From: Ilumatobacter nonamiensis YM16-303
GTDB lineage: Bacteria > Actinomycetota > Acidimicrobiia > Acidimicrobiales > Ilumatobacteraceae
Assembly: GCF_000350145.1 (NCBI RefSeq)
Contig: NZ_BAOL01000168.1
Location: 1 to 32,389 of the forward strand
DNA: 32,389 nucleotides
Direction of reading: 5' to 3'
Each line of letters starts with the position of its first letter. Within the stretch, counting starts at the first letter, position 1. A program made the position numbers and the translations under genes. Below the pieces are notes generated by a model, which ran no database searches, had not been told where the DNA came from, and saw only the letters and a program-made list of their open reading frames with translations. Shown in pieces: positions 21,706-28,740 of the stretch.

Positions 21706-23349
21706 TCAGTCGGCCTTGCTGGCGGCGATCAGCTGGCGAGCGATCACCTTGAGGCACAGCGTCTCGTCGGCGCCCTCGAAGATCGACAGCACGCGGGCGT
21801 CGACGAACAGGCGGCTCACCGGGAACTCCTCGGCGTATCCCATCCCACCGTGGATCTGCATGGACTCACGGGTCACCCATTCGGCGGCTTTGCAGACGTA
21901 CGCCTTGACCATCGACGCCTCCATCTGTCCGGCGCCCTTGGCCATCAACGTGGCCACCGAGTACGCGAACTGGCGTCCGGCCTGCGTGAGCACGGCGATC
22001 CGGCCGAGCTTGGCGCGGATCAACTGGTAGTCGATGATCGCCTCGCCGAACACCTTGCGGTTCTCGGCGTAGTCGAGACCTTCCTCGTAGGCAGCCTGCA
22101 TCACGCCGACCGCACGAGCGGCCGTCTGCAGACGTCCGTTCTCGAACCCGGCCATCTGGTAGTAGAAGCCCTTTCCGAGTCCATCTGCGCCGCCGATCTG
22201 GTTTTCGGCCGGGACCCACCAGTCCTCGAGCGCGATCTCGTAGGAGTGCATGCCGCGATAGCCGATGGTGTCGATCGGGCGACCCTCCATCTTCCCGCCG
22301 GTGGCAGTGCCGTCGATCTCCTGGCGGAGATCGAACCCGTGGGCGTCACCACGCGGCTTCGGGACGATGAACAAGCTCAGTCCGCGGTGGGTCTTCGAGC
22401 GATCCGGATCGGTACGGGCGAGCAACGTCAATGCGTCCGCCCGAGCGCCGAACGTGCACCACGTCTTCACACCGTTGATGACCCAGCCGTCCTCGCCGTT
22501 CGGCCCGGGCGCCGGAGTCGCCATCACCTTGATGCCGGCGACGTCGGAGCCGTAGTCGGGCTCGGTCACGGCAACGGCCGGCATGACCTCGGCGGTTGCG
22601 AGCAGCGGGAGCCACTTCTGCTTCTGCTCTTCGGTGCCACCCTTGACGAGGGCCCGCGTGAGGATTTCGGGCCGCGTGATCAACGATCCGCCGATGCCGA
22701 GCGACGCCTTCGACAGCGCCTCGGTCGCCGCGACCATCGCGATGTACTCCTCGTCGCCACCCTCGCTGTAGCCGCCGTACTCGGCGGGGACGCTCAGGCC
22801 GAATGCGCCGAGTTCGGCCATGCCGGTCACGATCTCCTCGGGGACGTCGGCGTTCGTGCGGTGCACGTGTTCGGCGTGGGGAGCGATCACGTTCTGGGCG
22901 AACGAACCGAACGTGTCGGAGACCATCTCCATGTCGCTCGACAGGTGCAGCGGGCCGGGTGTGTCCGCCAGCGACGCGAGGAACGCAGGCGCGCGATAGG
23001 TCGCCATGAACTCGTGTGCGCCCGCCAGCGCGTCGCGCTCGACACCCCAGTCGGATTCGCGCCCCAGGATCTTCGATCCGAGGTCGTGCACCATGTCGGC
23101 GGTGAACGCGCAGGTGATCTTCGCTTCGACGTCACCCTTGTTGCCGTAGTCGATGAGCGACTTCGCAGTCGCCACTCCGGCCGCTGCGTGGGCGATCTCG
23201 TAGGCGAGGACCTGGTGGGTGTCGGCACCTCCGTCGAGCGAGGCGAGTCGGCGGACGGCCTTTCCGACGACGGCATCGGCGAGGTCGATCACATCGGCGG
23301 CGGCCGTCAGGTCTGCGGTGGCATCTGGCGTGGCGGGGGAGTCGCTCAT
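21706..23349 (-). CDS. mcd: Long acyl-CoA dehydrogenase, methylsuccinyl-CoA dehydrogenase-like
   Basis: This FAD-dependent acyl-CoA dehydrogenase is 547 aa, against about 380 for common family members. The extra length is an N-terminal helical domain of about 130 residues (including LIDYGNKGDVEAKITCAFTADMVHDL), which resembles the extension of (2S)-methylsuccinyl-CoA dehydrogenase of the ethylmalonyl-CoA pathway. The core follows with AVTEPDYGSDVAG, GVKTWCTFG and ENRKVFGEAIIDYQ, and the C-terminal IFEGADETL places the likely catalytic base at Glu525. The ATG at 23349 lies 8 nt behind a TAATCT hexamer that overlaps a perfect palindrome. No other ethylmalonyl-CoA pathway gene is in the window, so the specific substrate is a moderate-confidence call. 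Confidence 0.8.
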   Translation of the reverse strand: MSDSPATPDATADLTAAADVIDLADAVVGKAVRRLASLDGGADTHQVLAYEIAHAAAGVATAKSLIDYGNKGDVEAKITCAFTADMVHDLGSKILGRESDWGVERDALAGAHEFMATYRAPAFLASLADTPGPLHLSSDMEMVSDTFGSFAQNVIAPHAEHVHRTNADVPEEIVTGMAELGAFGLSVPAEYGGYSEGGDEEYIAMVAATEALSKASLGIGGSLITRPEILTRALVKGGTEEQKQKWLPLLATAEVMPAVAVTEPDYGSDVAGIKVMATPAPGPNGEDGWVINGVKTWCTFGARADALTLLARTDPDRSKTHRGLSLFIVPKPRGDAHGFDLRQEIDGTATGGKMEGRPIDTIGYRGMHSYEIALEDWWVPAENQIGGADGLGKGFYYQMAGFENGRLQTAARAVGVMQAAYEEGLDYAENRKVFGEAIIDYQLIRAKLGRIAVLTQAGRQFAYSVATLMAKGAGQMEASMVKAYVCKAAEWVTRESMQIHGGMGYAEEFPVSRLFVDARVLSIFEGADETLCLKVIARQLIAASKAD

Positions 23350-23357
23350 GGCCCACG

Positions 23358-23374
23358 AGATTACCGAGCGGTAA
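23358..23374 (-). promoter_or_regulatory. Operator TTACCG-AG-CGGTAA over the -10 of the dehydrogenase gene
   Basis: A perfect 6-bp-arm palindrome (23361-23374) lies 12-25 nt before the ATG at 23349. On the minus strand it overlaps TAATCT (23363-23358), a -10 hexamer giving a nearly leaderless transcript. This is the geometry of repression by a TetR-type acyl-CoA-responsive regulator. No such regulator gene is in the window. Confidence 0.6.
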
Positions 23375-23423
23375 CCGACCTCACCATTCCTGGTCAGCCT
23401 GCGCCGGGATGGGTCTGGGGGCC

Positions 23424-24290
23424 TCAGCGTCGCTCGGCTCCCGCGGTCGACACCACCCAGAGCGCCTCGGGGGCCGGTTCGAACTCCTGGGCCGGGAGGT
23501 CGAACGTGACACCGTCGACGGTCATGGCCACCAGCGTGTAGACGAGCGCCTGCTCCGTCAGCCCGTCACGGCTCGGGACGGCTCGGGACGCAGGCACCCA
23601 CGCGGTACGGTCAGCCGACAGCCGGAGGGGCCCCGCCGTACTCTCGAATACGAGCTGGGCACCCTCCGGGACGGCTTGCTGGGCCGAGACCGTCACACGA
23701 TTGCTCACGACCAGTCCGATCTCCGCCGTCGGGCCGTCGATGTCGGCCACATCGCGGTTGGCGAGAGTACTCCCGTCGGACCAGACTCCGACGGCGACCT
23801 CGCGAAGTGAGGGCTGCGCCTGGACCCCGATGAACTCGAACTCGGAGTTCGGCTCCGCCGTGGAGAGGTCGATCACGCCCGCTGCGTCGGAGGCGAAGCT
23901 GCGACCGTCGATGCCGACGATCACGTCCCGCAGCGGCGGCACGAGCTGCACCGTGCGGAGCGGGACTCGCGGCGTGGTCGTGGTCGTCGGCGTGGGCGTG
24001 GTCGTGGTCGTCGTCGTGTCGTCGGCCTCGTCGTTCGTCGTGGTCGGAACGGTTCGGGCGGGTTCGGTGGAGGTGTCCTCGTCGAGCGCTGTGGTCGGCG
24101 CCTCGGGGGTCGAATCGGCGGGTGGGCCGAGCGTCTCGACCTCGGGTTGGTTCAATCGATCGGACAGCGCATCGACGAGGGTCGGGCCGGCAACGACCGA
24201 CGCGCCGACCGCAGCGACCATTGCCACGAACGTGATCCGTCGACGCCGATCGAGTGAGCGGTCGTCGTTCGGGCGGCGGGGTTGCTTCAT
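23424..24290 (-). CDS. Membrane-anchored exported protein with Thr-rich linker, function unknown
   Basis: This is a 288-aa protein I do not recognise. A short basic cytoplasmic N-terminus (DDRSLDRRRR) leads into one hydrophobic segment at about 19-37. A linker of Thr, Pro, Asp and Glu (about 55-108, with runs of Thr) follows, then a C-terminal domain rich in beta-strand pattern (VPPLRDVIVGIDGRSF and similar). The layout is that of a wall-spanning surface protein. The ATG at 24290 overlaps the stop of the sortase gene (ATGA), so it is cotranscribed and may be a sortase partner. No LPXTG-like C-terminus is present. It is the last gene of the minus-strand surface cluster. Confidence 0.7.
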   Translation of the reverse strand: MKQPRRPNDDRSLDRRRRITFVAMVAAVGASVVAGPTLVDALSDRLNQPEVETLGPPADSTPEAPTTALDEDTSTEPARTVPTTTNDEADDTTTTTTTPTPTTTTTPRVPLRTVQLVPPLRDVIVGIDGRSFASDAAGVIDLSTAEPNSEFEFIGVQAQPSLREVAVGVWSDGSTLANRDVADIDGPTAEIGLVVSNRVTVSAQQAVPEGAQLVFESTAGPLRLSADRTAWVPASRAVPSRDGLTEQALVYTLVAMTVDGVTFDLPAQEFEPAPEALWVVSTAGAERR

Positions 24291-25051
24291 GACTCGATCC
24301 GATTCAAGTAGACGATGATGTTGTCGTAGTAGCTGCGCGCGGAGCGGTCGAACTCTCCCCCGCAGGTCACGAGTCGGAGCTGGCGCCCGGGAACAGCCCC
24401 GTACACGTCGTTGGTCGGAAACTCGACCTTTGCGTGCTGTTCGGTTCGATCGACGACGAAGTCGACGGATCCATCGGCGGTGTCGATCGAGACCACTGCC
24501 CCGGGCTGGATCTCGCGCAGGCGGTAGAAGACCCCCGGTCCGGTGCGGGCCGAATCGACGTGGGCCATGACGACCGAAGGGCCGGGCTCACCCGGACGCG
24601 GTCCCGGCTCGAACCATCCGGCGACGTCAGCGCTCGGTGGAACGGCGACGGTGCCATCCGGGTTCACGCCCGTCGGAACGATCGGGCTGTCGACCTCGAG
24701 CGACGGAATTCGGATGCCGATCGGGTCGCCGACTGCGTTCTCCGGTCCGACGTCGGCGCCCGAGCGTTCGACCGCCTGCGGTGTGGTCGTGGGAGGAGAG
24801 GTCGTTGGTGTGCTGGTGATGGGAACGGGCGCTGCGGTGGTCGGAGGCGTGGTGGCCGTGGCAGTAGGCGCGACCCCGTCATCGTCCGCTGTGGTGGTGG
24901 TCGTCGTCGACGCTGACGGCTCGACCACCACCACGGGTGCCGACACGCCAGCGGAAGCGTCGGCATCGCGTGCCTCGGCACCCGCGCACGACGAGACCAG
25001 TGCGAACGCCGCAATGGCGAGCGCGGCGGGACGACGACGGGCGGGGGTCAT
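24287..25051 (-). CDS. Sortase (class E/F-like), lipoprotein-type N-terminus
   Basis: This 254-aa transpeptidase-type sortase has a signal sequence ending in LVSSC (Cys22, possible lipidation) and a Thr/Pro/Val linker of about 70 residues. The catalytic domain follows: IGIRIPSLEVDSPIVPTGV, His164 in VVMAHVDSA, Cys230 in RLVTCGG and Arg239 in SARSYYDNIIVY. These form the His-Cys-Arg triad, and the spacing fits actinobacterial class E/F enzymes. The start overlaps the stop of the DUF4397 gene (TGATG), and its own stop overlaps the next gene, so enzyme and candidate substrate are translationally coupled. Class F versus E cannot be settled by eye. Confidence 0.88.
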   Translation of the reverse strand: MTPARRRPAALAIAAFALVSSCAGAEARDADASAGVSAPVVVVEPSASTTTTTTADDDGVAPTATATTPPTTAAPVPITSTPTTSPPTTTPQAVERSGADVGPENAVGDPIGIRIPSLEVDSPIVPTGVNPDGTVAVPPSADVAGWFEPGPRPGEPGPSVVMAHVDSARTGPGVFYRLREIQPGAVVSIDTADGSVDFVVDRTEQHAKVEFPTNDVYGAVPGRQLRLVTCGGEFDRSARSYYDNIIVYLNRIES

Positions 25052-25962
25052 CAGGCGGCGCGCTTCCTGAGGATCCGAGTACCGAGCGCTGCGGTGACGC
25101 CGATCGCCGCGACCCCGGCGAGCACGACGGAGCCAGGGAGGGGTGCGCCGCTCGATGACGAGCCGTCGATCGGATCGAGCACGTCGGCCATTGCGCCTCC
25201 GCCGGTCTGGATGCCGCCGCTCGGAGCCTCGGCGACGGCGACCGCATCCTGAACCGGTGCGACGTCGATCTGGCCGTCGTTGCCGCGCACGATGACGATC
25301 GAGGACTGGACGCCCGCAGCGATCGACCAGTCCGTGACGCGGAGGACGACGTCATCGGTTCCGGCGTCGCGGACCTCCACGTCGTATGTGCCCGGTGCGA
25401 CGTCCTGATAGTCGGTTGCCGACGGGTAGGGGACGTTGGCCGCGAGCGTCGGCCCGTCGACGACGCGCACGTCGACCGCTCGGACGTCCGGAGCCGCATG
25501 GATGAAGCGCACGAGTGATGCGTCGGGGTTCGGCTGGACGAGTTCGTCGGTGTAGACCTGTGGCGCGAGTCCGTCACGGGTCGACACGGCACCCACCGTC
25601 ACCGAACCGTCGTCGGGGACCCCGGCCTCGACGCTGAGCAGCGGTGCGCTGTCGGGCTGTCCGGCCGCACGGACGTCGAACGTGTGGGGACCGGTCGGCA
25701 GCGGCATGTAGTTCGAGACCGTGCGGAACGCGATCCCACTGGCGAACGGTGCGCCGTCGACGAAGACGTCGACGTCGGCTTCGCTCGGCGCGAAGTGGCC
25801 GAACCGGACCCAGCCGGAACTCGGCGGGAGTTCGGGCGCGGCGTTCACGCTCGGCGTCGCGAGCGGTACGAACGCGAGCGCCAGCAGAGCCACGACGAAC
25901 CCGAACGCGCGGGCCAACCGGGAACCTGTGGGGGCGGGTCGTGGGATGGATGTGGTGTTCAT
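25051..25962 (-). CDS. DUF4397 surface protein, probable sortase substrate
   Basis: This 303-aa secreted protein has a signal peptide with a likely cleavage after VNA (about residue 41). Two tandem DUF4397 beta-domains follow, opening WVRFGHFAPSEADVDVFVDG and SLVRFIHAAPDVRAVDVRV. The C-terminus carries a Gly/Ser stretch (GGIQTGGGA), then APLPGS, a hydrophobic segment VVLAGVAAIGVTAALG and the basic tail RILRKRAA. This is the order of a cell-wall sorting signal, but without a canonical LPXTG. DUF4397 function is unknown. An AGAGGAG Shine-Dalgarno precedes the ATG at 25962. The sortase gene follows with a 1-nt overlap. Confidence 0.83.
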   Translation of the reverse strand: MNTTSIPRPAPTGSRLARAFGFVVALLALAFVPLATPSVNAAPELPPSSGWVRFGHFAPSEADVDVFVDGAPFASGIAFRTVSNYMPLPTGPHTFDVRAAGQPDSAPLLSVEAGVPDDGSVTVGAVSTRDGLAPQVYTDELVQPNPDASLVRFIHAAPDVRAVDVRVVDGPTLAANVPYPSATDYQDVAPGTYDVEVRDAGTDDVVLRVTDWSIAAGVQSSIVIVRGNDGQIDVAPVQDAVAVAEAPSGGIQTGGGAMADVLDPIDGSSSSGAPLPGSVVLAGVAAIGVTAALGTRILRKRAA

Positions 25963-26044
25963 GGTTGCTCCTCTTCTTGTGTCGTAGAACGGGATGTTCC
26001 GGGTCGGGACGTCGCCAACTCCTGTAGCCGGGTCGACTGCGTGC

Positions 26045-27202
26045 TCATGGGTTCTCCAGCCTCGAGCACACGTCGAGACGATCGGTGTCGACCATCAACC
26101 GGGTGAGGGCGATCCAGGCGCCGAGGTAGTAGCTGGGGGCGCCGGCATCGATGCGCTCGGCCCGATCGGCGAACTCGTTGGCTCGTTCGTCGTCGCCTGA
26201 CGCTTCGGCACCGGAGGCGGCGGCCAGGAGGAAGAGCGGGTTGGATCCGTCACCGTCGACGGGATCGCCGTTGAGGTCCAGGATCTGTCCCTCGGCCTCG
26301 GCCGCGCGTTCCACGACGGGGCCGAGGGCAACGGCGAGATCGCGGCTCCCGGCGTCGCATGCCTCGGCCAGTCGGGGGATGGTGCGGAAGGCGTCGAAGC
26401 CGTAGGTGGGACGATCGGAGCCTCCCGGCGCACCCGAGGTGTCGGGGTTCCCGTCGGAGTCCAGCCGAGCCCAGTCGCTCGGAAGCAGCGTGCCGGCGTC
26501 GGTCACGTCGTCGAGCAGCCGCAACGCGTCCTCGCGAAGTCCGGTCCACATCGGGTCACCGGTCTCGGTGGCGAGCAGATCGAACGAAGCCGGCGCGAGG
26601 TAGCTCGGATTCCAGGCGTACGGTGCGGTGGTCGCCCACGGTCCGGCCACGAGGACCGACGTGTCGCCGGCCGTCACGACGTCCTCGTCGACCAGCGCGT
26701 CGGCGAGGTCGAGTGCTGCGTCTCCGAAGTCAGGGCGCTCGAATCGCTCGCTCGCCATGAACAGGGCGCGCGCCACGTCGAGGTCGGCGTCCGTTGCCGC
26801 GTTCGGGTCGATGATCCGACTGTTGCTCCATTTCCAAGCGAGCGTTCCGGACTCGGTCAGGAGGTTGTCCCGGGTCCATTGCCAGACGCGATCGAAGGTC
26901 GTTTCGTCGTGGAGGGCGACCGAGATCAGCAGCGCGTAGGCCTGACCTTCGCTCACCGTGTCCCCTTCGTCGCGCTCGACCCTGCCGTCGAGTCCGACGT
27001 ATGCGTCGAGGAATCGCTGCGCCGAGCGCACCGCCTCTTCCTCAGGGTCGAGTTGCTCGCCGATCTCGATCGGGCTGTTGGGGTCGGGATCGGAGCTGTC
27101 GGAACGGTTGCCGAGGACGACGACCGCGATCGCCACGGCTCCGAAGAGCGCGACCAGGGCGACCAGCAACTGGGGGACGCGCTTGCTCATCGGCTCGGTC
27201 AT
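26045..27202 (-). CDS. Glycoside hydrolase family 8 (BcsZ-like endoglucanase), membrane-anchored
   Basis: This 385-aa protein has one N-terminal hydrophobic anchor (about 11-30) and a GH8 (alpha/alpha)6-barrel domain. Glu85 in DTVSEGQAYALL matches the family's general acid region. Asp138/Asp140 in NAATDADLDVARAL match the conserved substrate-site Asp pair, and Asp270 lies in TYGFDAFRTIPRLAE. GH8 enzymes cleave beta-1,4-glucan. Next to a BcsA-like synthase this is the usual BcsZ role of trimming nascent polymer. The ATG at 27202 overlaps the stop of the synthase gene (ATGA); an in-frame ATG at 27190 is an alternative. An 82-nt gap separates it from the DUF4397 gene. Confidence 0.87.
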   Translation of the reverse strand: MTEPMSKRVPQLLVALVALFGAVAIAVVVLGNRSDSSDPDPNSPIEIGEQLDPEEEAVRSAQRFLDAYVGLDGRVERDEGDTVSEGQAYALLISVALHDETTFDRVWQWTRDNLLTESGTLAWKWSNSRIIDPNAATDADLDVARALFMASERFERPDFGDAALDLADALVDEDVVTAGDTSVLVAGPWATTAPYAWNPSYLAPASFDLLATETGDPMWTGLREDALRLLDDVTDAGTLLPSDWARLDSDGNPDTSGAPGGSDRPTYGFDAFRTIPRLAEACDAGSRDLAVALGPVVERAAEAEGQILDLNGDPVDGDGSNPLFLLAAASGAEASGDDERANEFADRAERIDAGAPSYYLGAWIALTRLMVDTDRLDVCSRLENP

Positions 27203-28740
27203 GCCGCGACCTCCGCCGAGTTGACCGACGAAAGTTGCGCCGGGCGGAGACTGTCACCGACGAGCGCGGGCCACGCGCCGCATGCGAGGACGACGAGGTG
27301 GAGTCCGGCGTAGGCGACGTTGTTGAACGTCGACGGGCTCGGGTCCCGCGCCAGGCCCACCACGATCGCCACGGTGAGTGCGATCGCGAACGCGATGGTG
27401 ACCCGGATCGGCCGCAGCTGGCGTCCCGCTGCACCGTGTTTCGGCGTCACCACGAACGAGCCGCGACGCCGGAAGACCACGCGACCGAGTGAGCGGATGT
27501 GCACCCAGAACGTCGCCGAGTTCAACGCGAACGCCGAGAACGTGAACGCTCCGCCGGAAGCGATCGCGACGGTGGCCAGCGATGCGACGAAGTACGGCCC
27601 GAAGTGCAACAAGAACTCGTCGGTGCCGACGTCGCCGATGGGTTGGACCCCGAACACCAGTCGCATGATCGGCAACGACATGTACAACATGACGGTCCAA
27701 CCCGACAGGAAGTAGGTGCCCGACGAGAGGTACTGCAACCGTTGGCGGAGTGGGAGCTTCGACCGCAACACCCGCGGGATCCCGCCGAGGCAGCCCTGGG
27801 CCCAACGCATCTGTTGGCTGACGTAGGACGACATGTCCTCTGGACCCAGACCGACAGCGAGCACCTCGGCCACGTAGCGCGACTCCCACCCGCGTTCGTG
27901 GAGTTCGACCGAGAGCGCGAAGTCTTCGGTCAGCGAGTCCTCGGGGAAGCCGCCAACGGATTCGAGCGCGCTGCGACGGAACACGACGTTCGTCCCGCAG
28001 CAGAACATCGCTCCACGGGTGGCCTTGCCGCGCGAGATGACGCCGAAGAAGAGCTCCTGCTGAGCCGCCGACGCTGCAGCGATCGTCGAGTCGCTCTGAT
28101 TCGCGTAGTACTGGGGAGTCTGGACGAAAGCGACGTCGTCGTTGCCGAAGTAGCCCATTGTCGCGTCGAGGAAGTGCGACTTCGGGACGTGGTCGCAGTC
28201 GAACACGACGACGAAGTCTCCGGACGTTTCGCCGAGCGCATTGTTGATATTGCCCGCTTTCGCGCCCTTGTTCACCGAGCGACGGATGTAGCCGACATCG
28301 TGGCGTCGGGCGAGGCGGGCCATGTCGTCGCTCTTGCCGTCGTCGAGGAGGTGCACGGTGACGTGCGCCCCCTGGAGACGGGTCGCCGCGATGATCGTCG
28401 GCTCCACGATGTCGACGGGTTCGTTGTAGACGGGAATGAACACGTCCACCACTGGCAGTGGTCCGGTCCACGCCGGGGCGCGCTCGTGGCGCCGGTCGTT
28501 GGTGACCGTCCACCAGAACATCGCACCCTGCATCACGTTGAAGCACTCGGCGACGAGCAACGCGCCGTAGAGCCAGAGGTTGTTGGCGTGGTCGAGATCG
28601 ATCAGCCAGGAGAAGTACCAGACGGTGAGCGCGACGTTGAGTGCAACGGCGAGGCGAACAGGCCACCGTGCCGGAACATCGCCGGCATCCCAGACGCCGG
28701 TCTCGGCGGGAGCACCCCGATGGGTGTCGATGAGGGTCAT
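27199..28740 (-). CDS. BcsA-like family 2 glycan synthase without PilZ domain
   Basis: This 513-aa processive membrane glycosyltransferase resembles cellulose synthase. Two N-terminal membrane spans are followed by the GT2 domain with DD at 133-134, DCD (181-183), CCGTNVVFRR near 247-256, TED (271-273) and QQMRW (QxxRW, 309-313), then several C-terminal spans. FFGVISRG followed by the CGTN segment is typical of BcsA. The protein ends after the last span, so the C-terminal c-di-GMP-binding PilZ domain of proteobacterial BcsA is absent. The polymer is probably a beta-glucan, given the downstream GH8 gene. Start and stop both overlap neighbours by ATGA. Confidence 0.88.
   Translation of the reverse strand: MTLIDTHRGAPAETGVWDAGDVPARWPVRLAVALNVALTVWYFSWLIDLDHANNLWLYGALLVAECFNVMQGAMFWWTVTNDRRHERAPAWTGPLPVVDVFIPVYNEPVDIVEPTIIAATRLQGAHVTVHLLDDGKSDDMARLARRHDVGYIRRSVNKGAKAGNINNALGETSGDFVVVFDCDHVPKSHFLDATMGYFGNDDVAFVQTPQYYANQSDSTIAAASAAQQELFFGVISRGKATRGAMFCCGTNVVFRRSALESVGGFPEDSLTEDFALSVELHERGWESRYVAEVLAVGLGPEDMSSYVSQQMRWAQGCLGGIPRVLRSKLPLRQRLQYLSSGTYFLSGWTVMLYMSLPIMRLVFGVQPIGDVGTDEFLLHFGPYFVASLATVAIASGGAFTFSAFALNSATFWVHIRSLGRVVFRRRGSFVVTPKHGAAGRQLRPIRVTIAFAIALTVAIVVGLARDPSPSTFNNVAYAGLHLVVLACGAWPALVGDSLRPAQLSSVNSAEVAA

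Noticed and set aside
21691-23541. 616-codon plus-strand open frame opposite the acyl-CoA dehydrogenase
   Set aside because: The translation is compositionally biased and the opposite strand encodes a clear dehydrogenase.
23975-24035. Short tandem GTGGTCGTC-like repeats
   Set aside because: They encode the Thr-rich linker of an exported protein, so they are codon-level low complexity rather than a separate repeat element.
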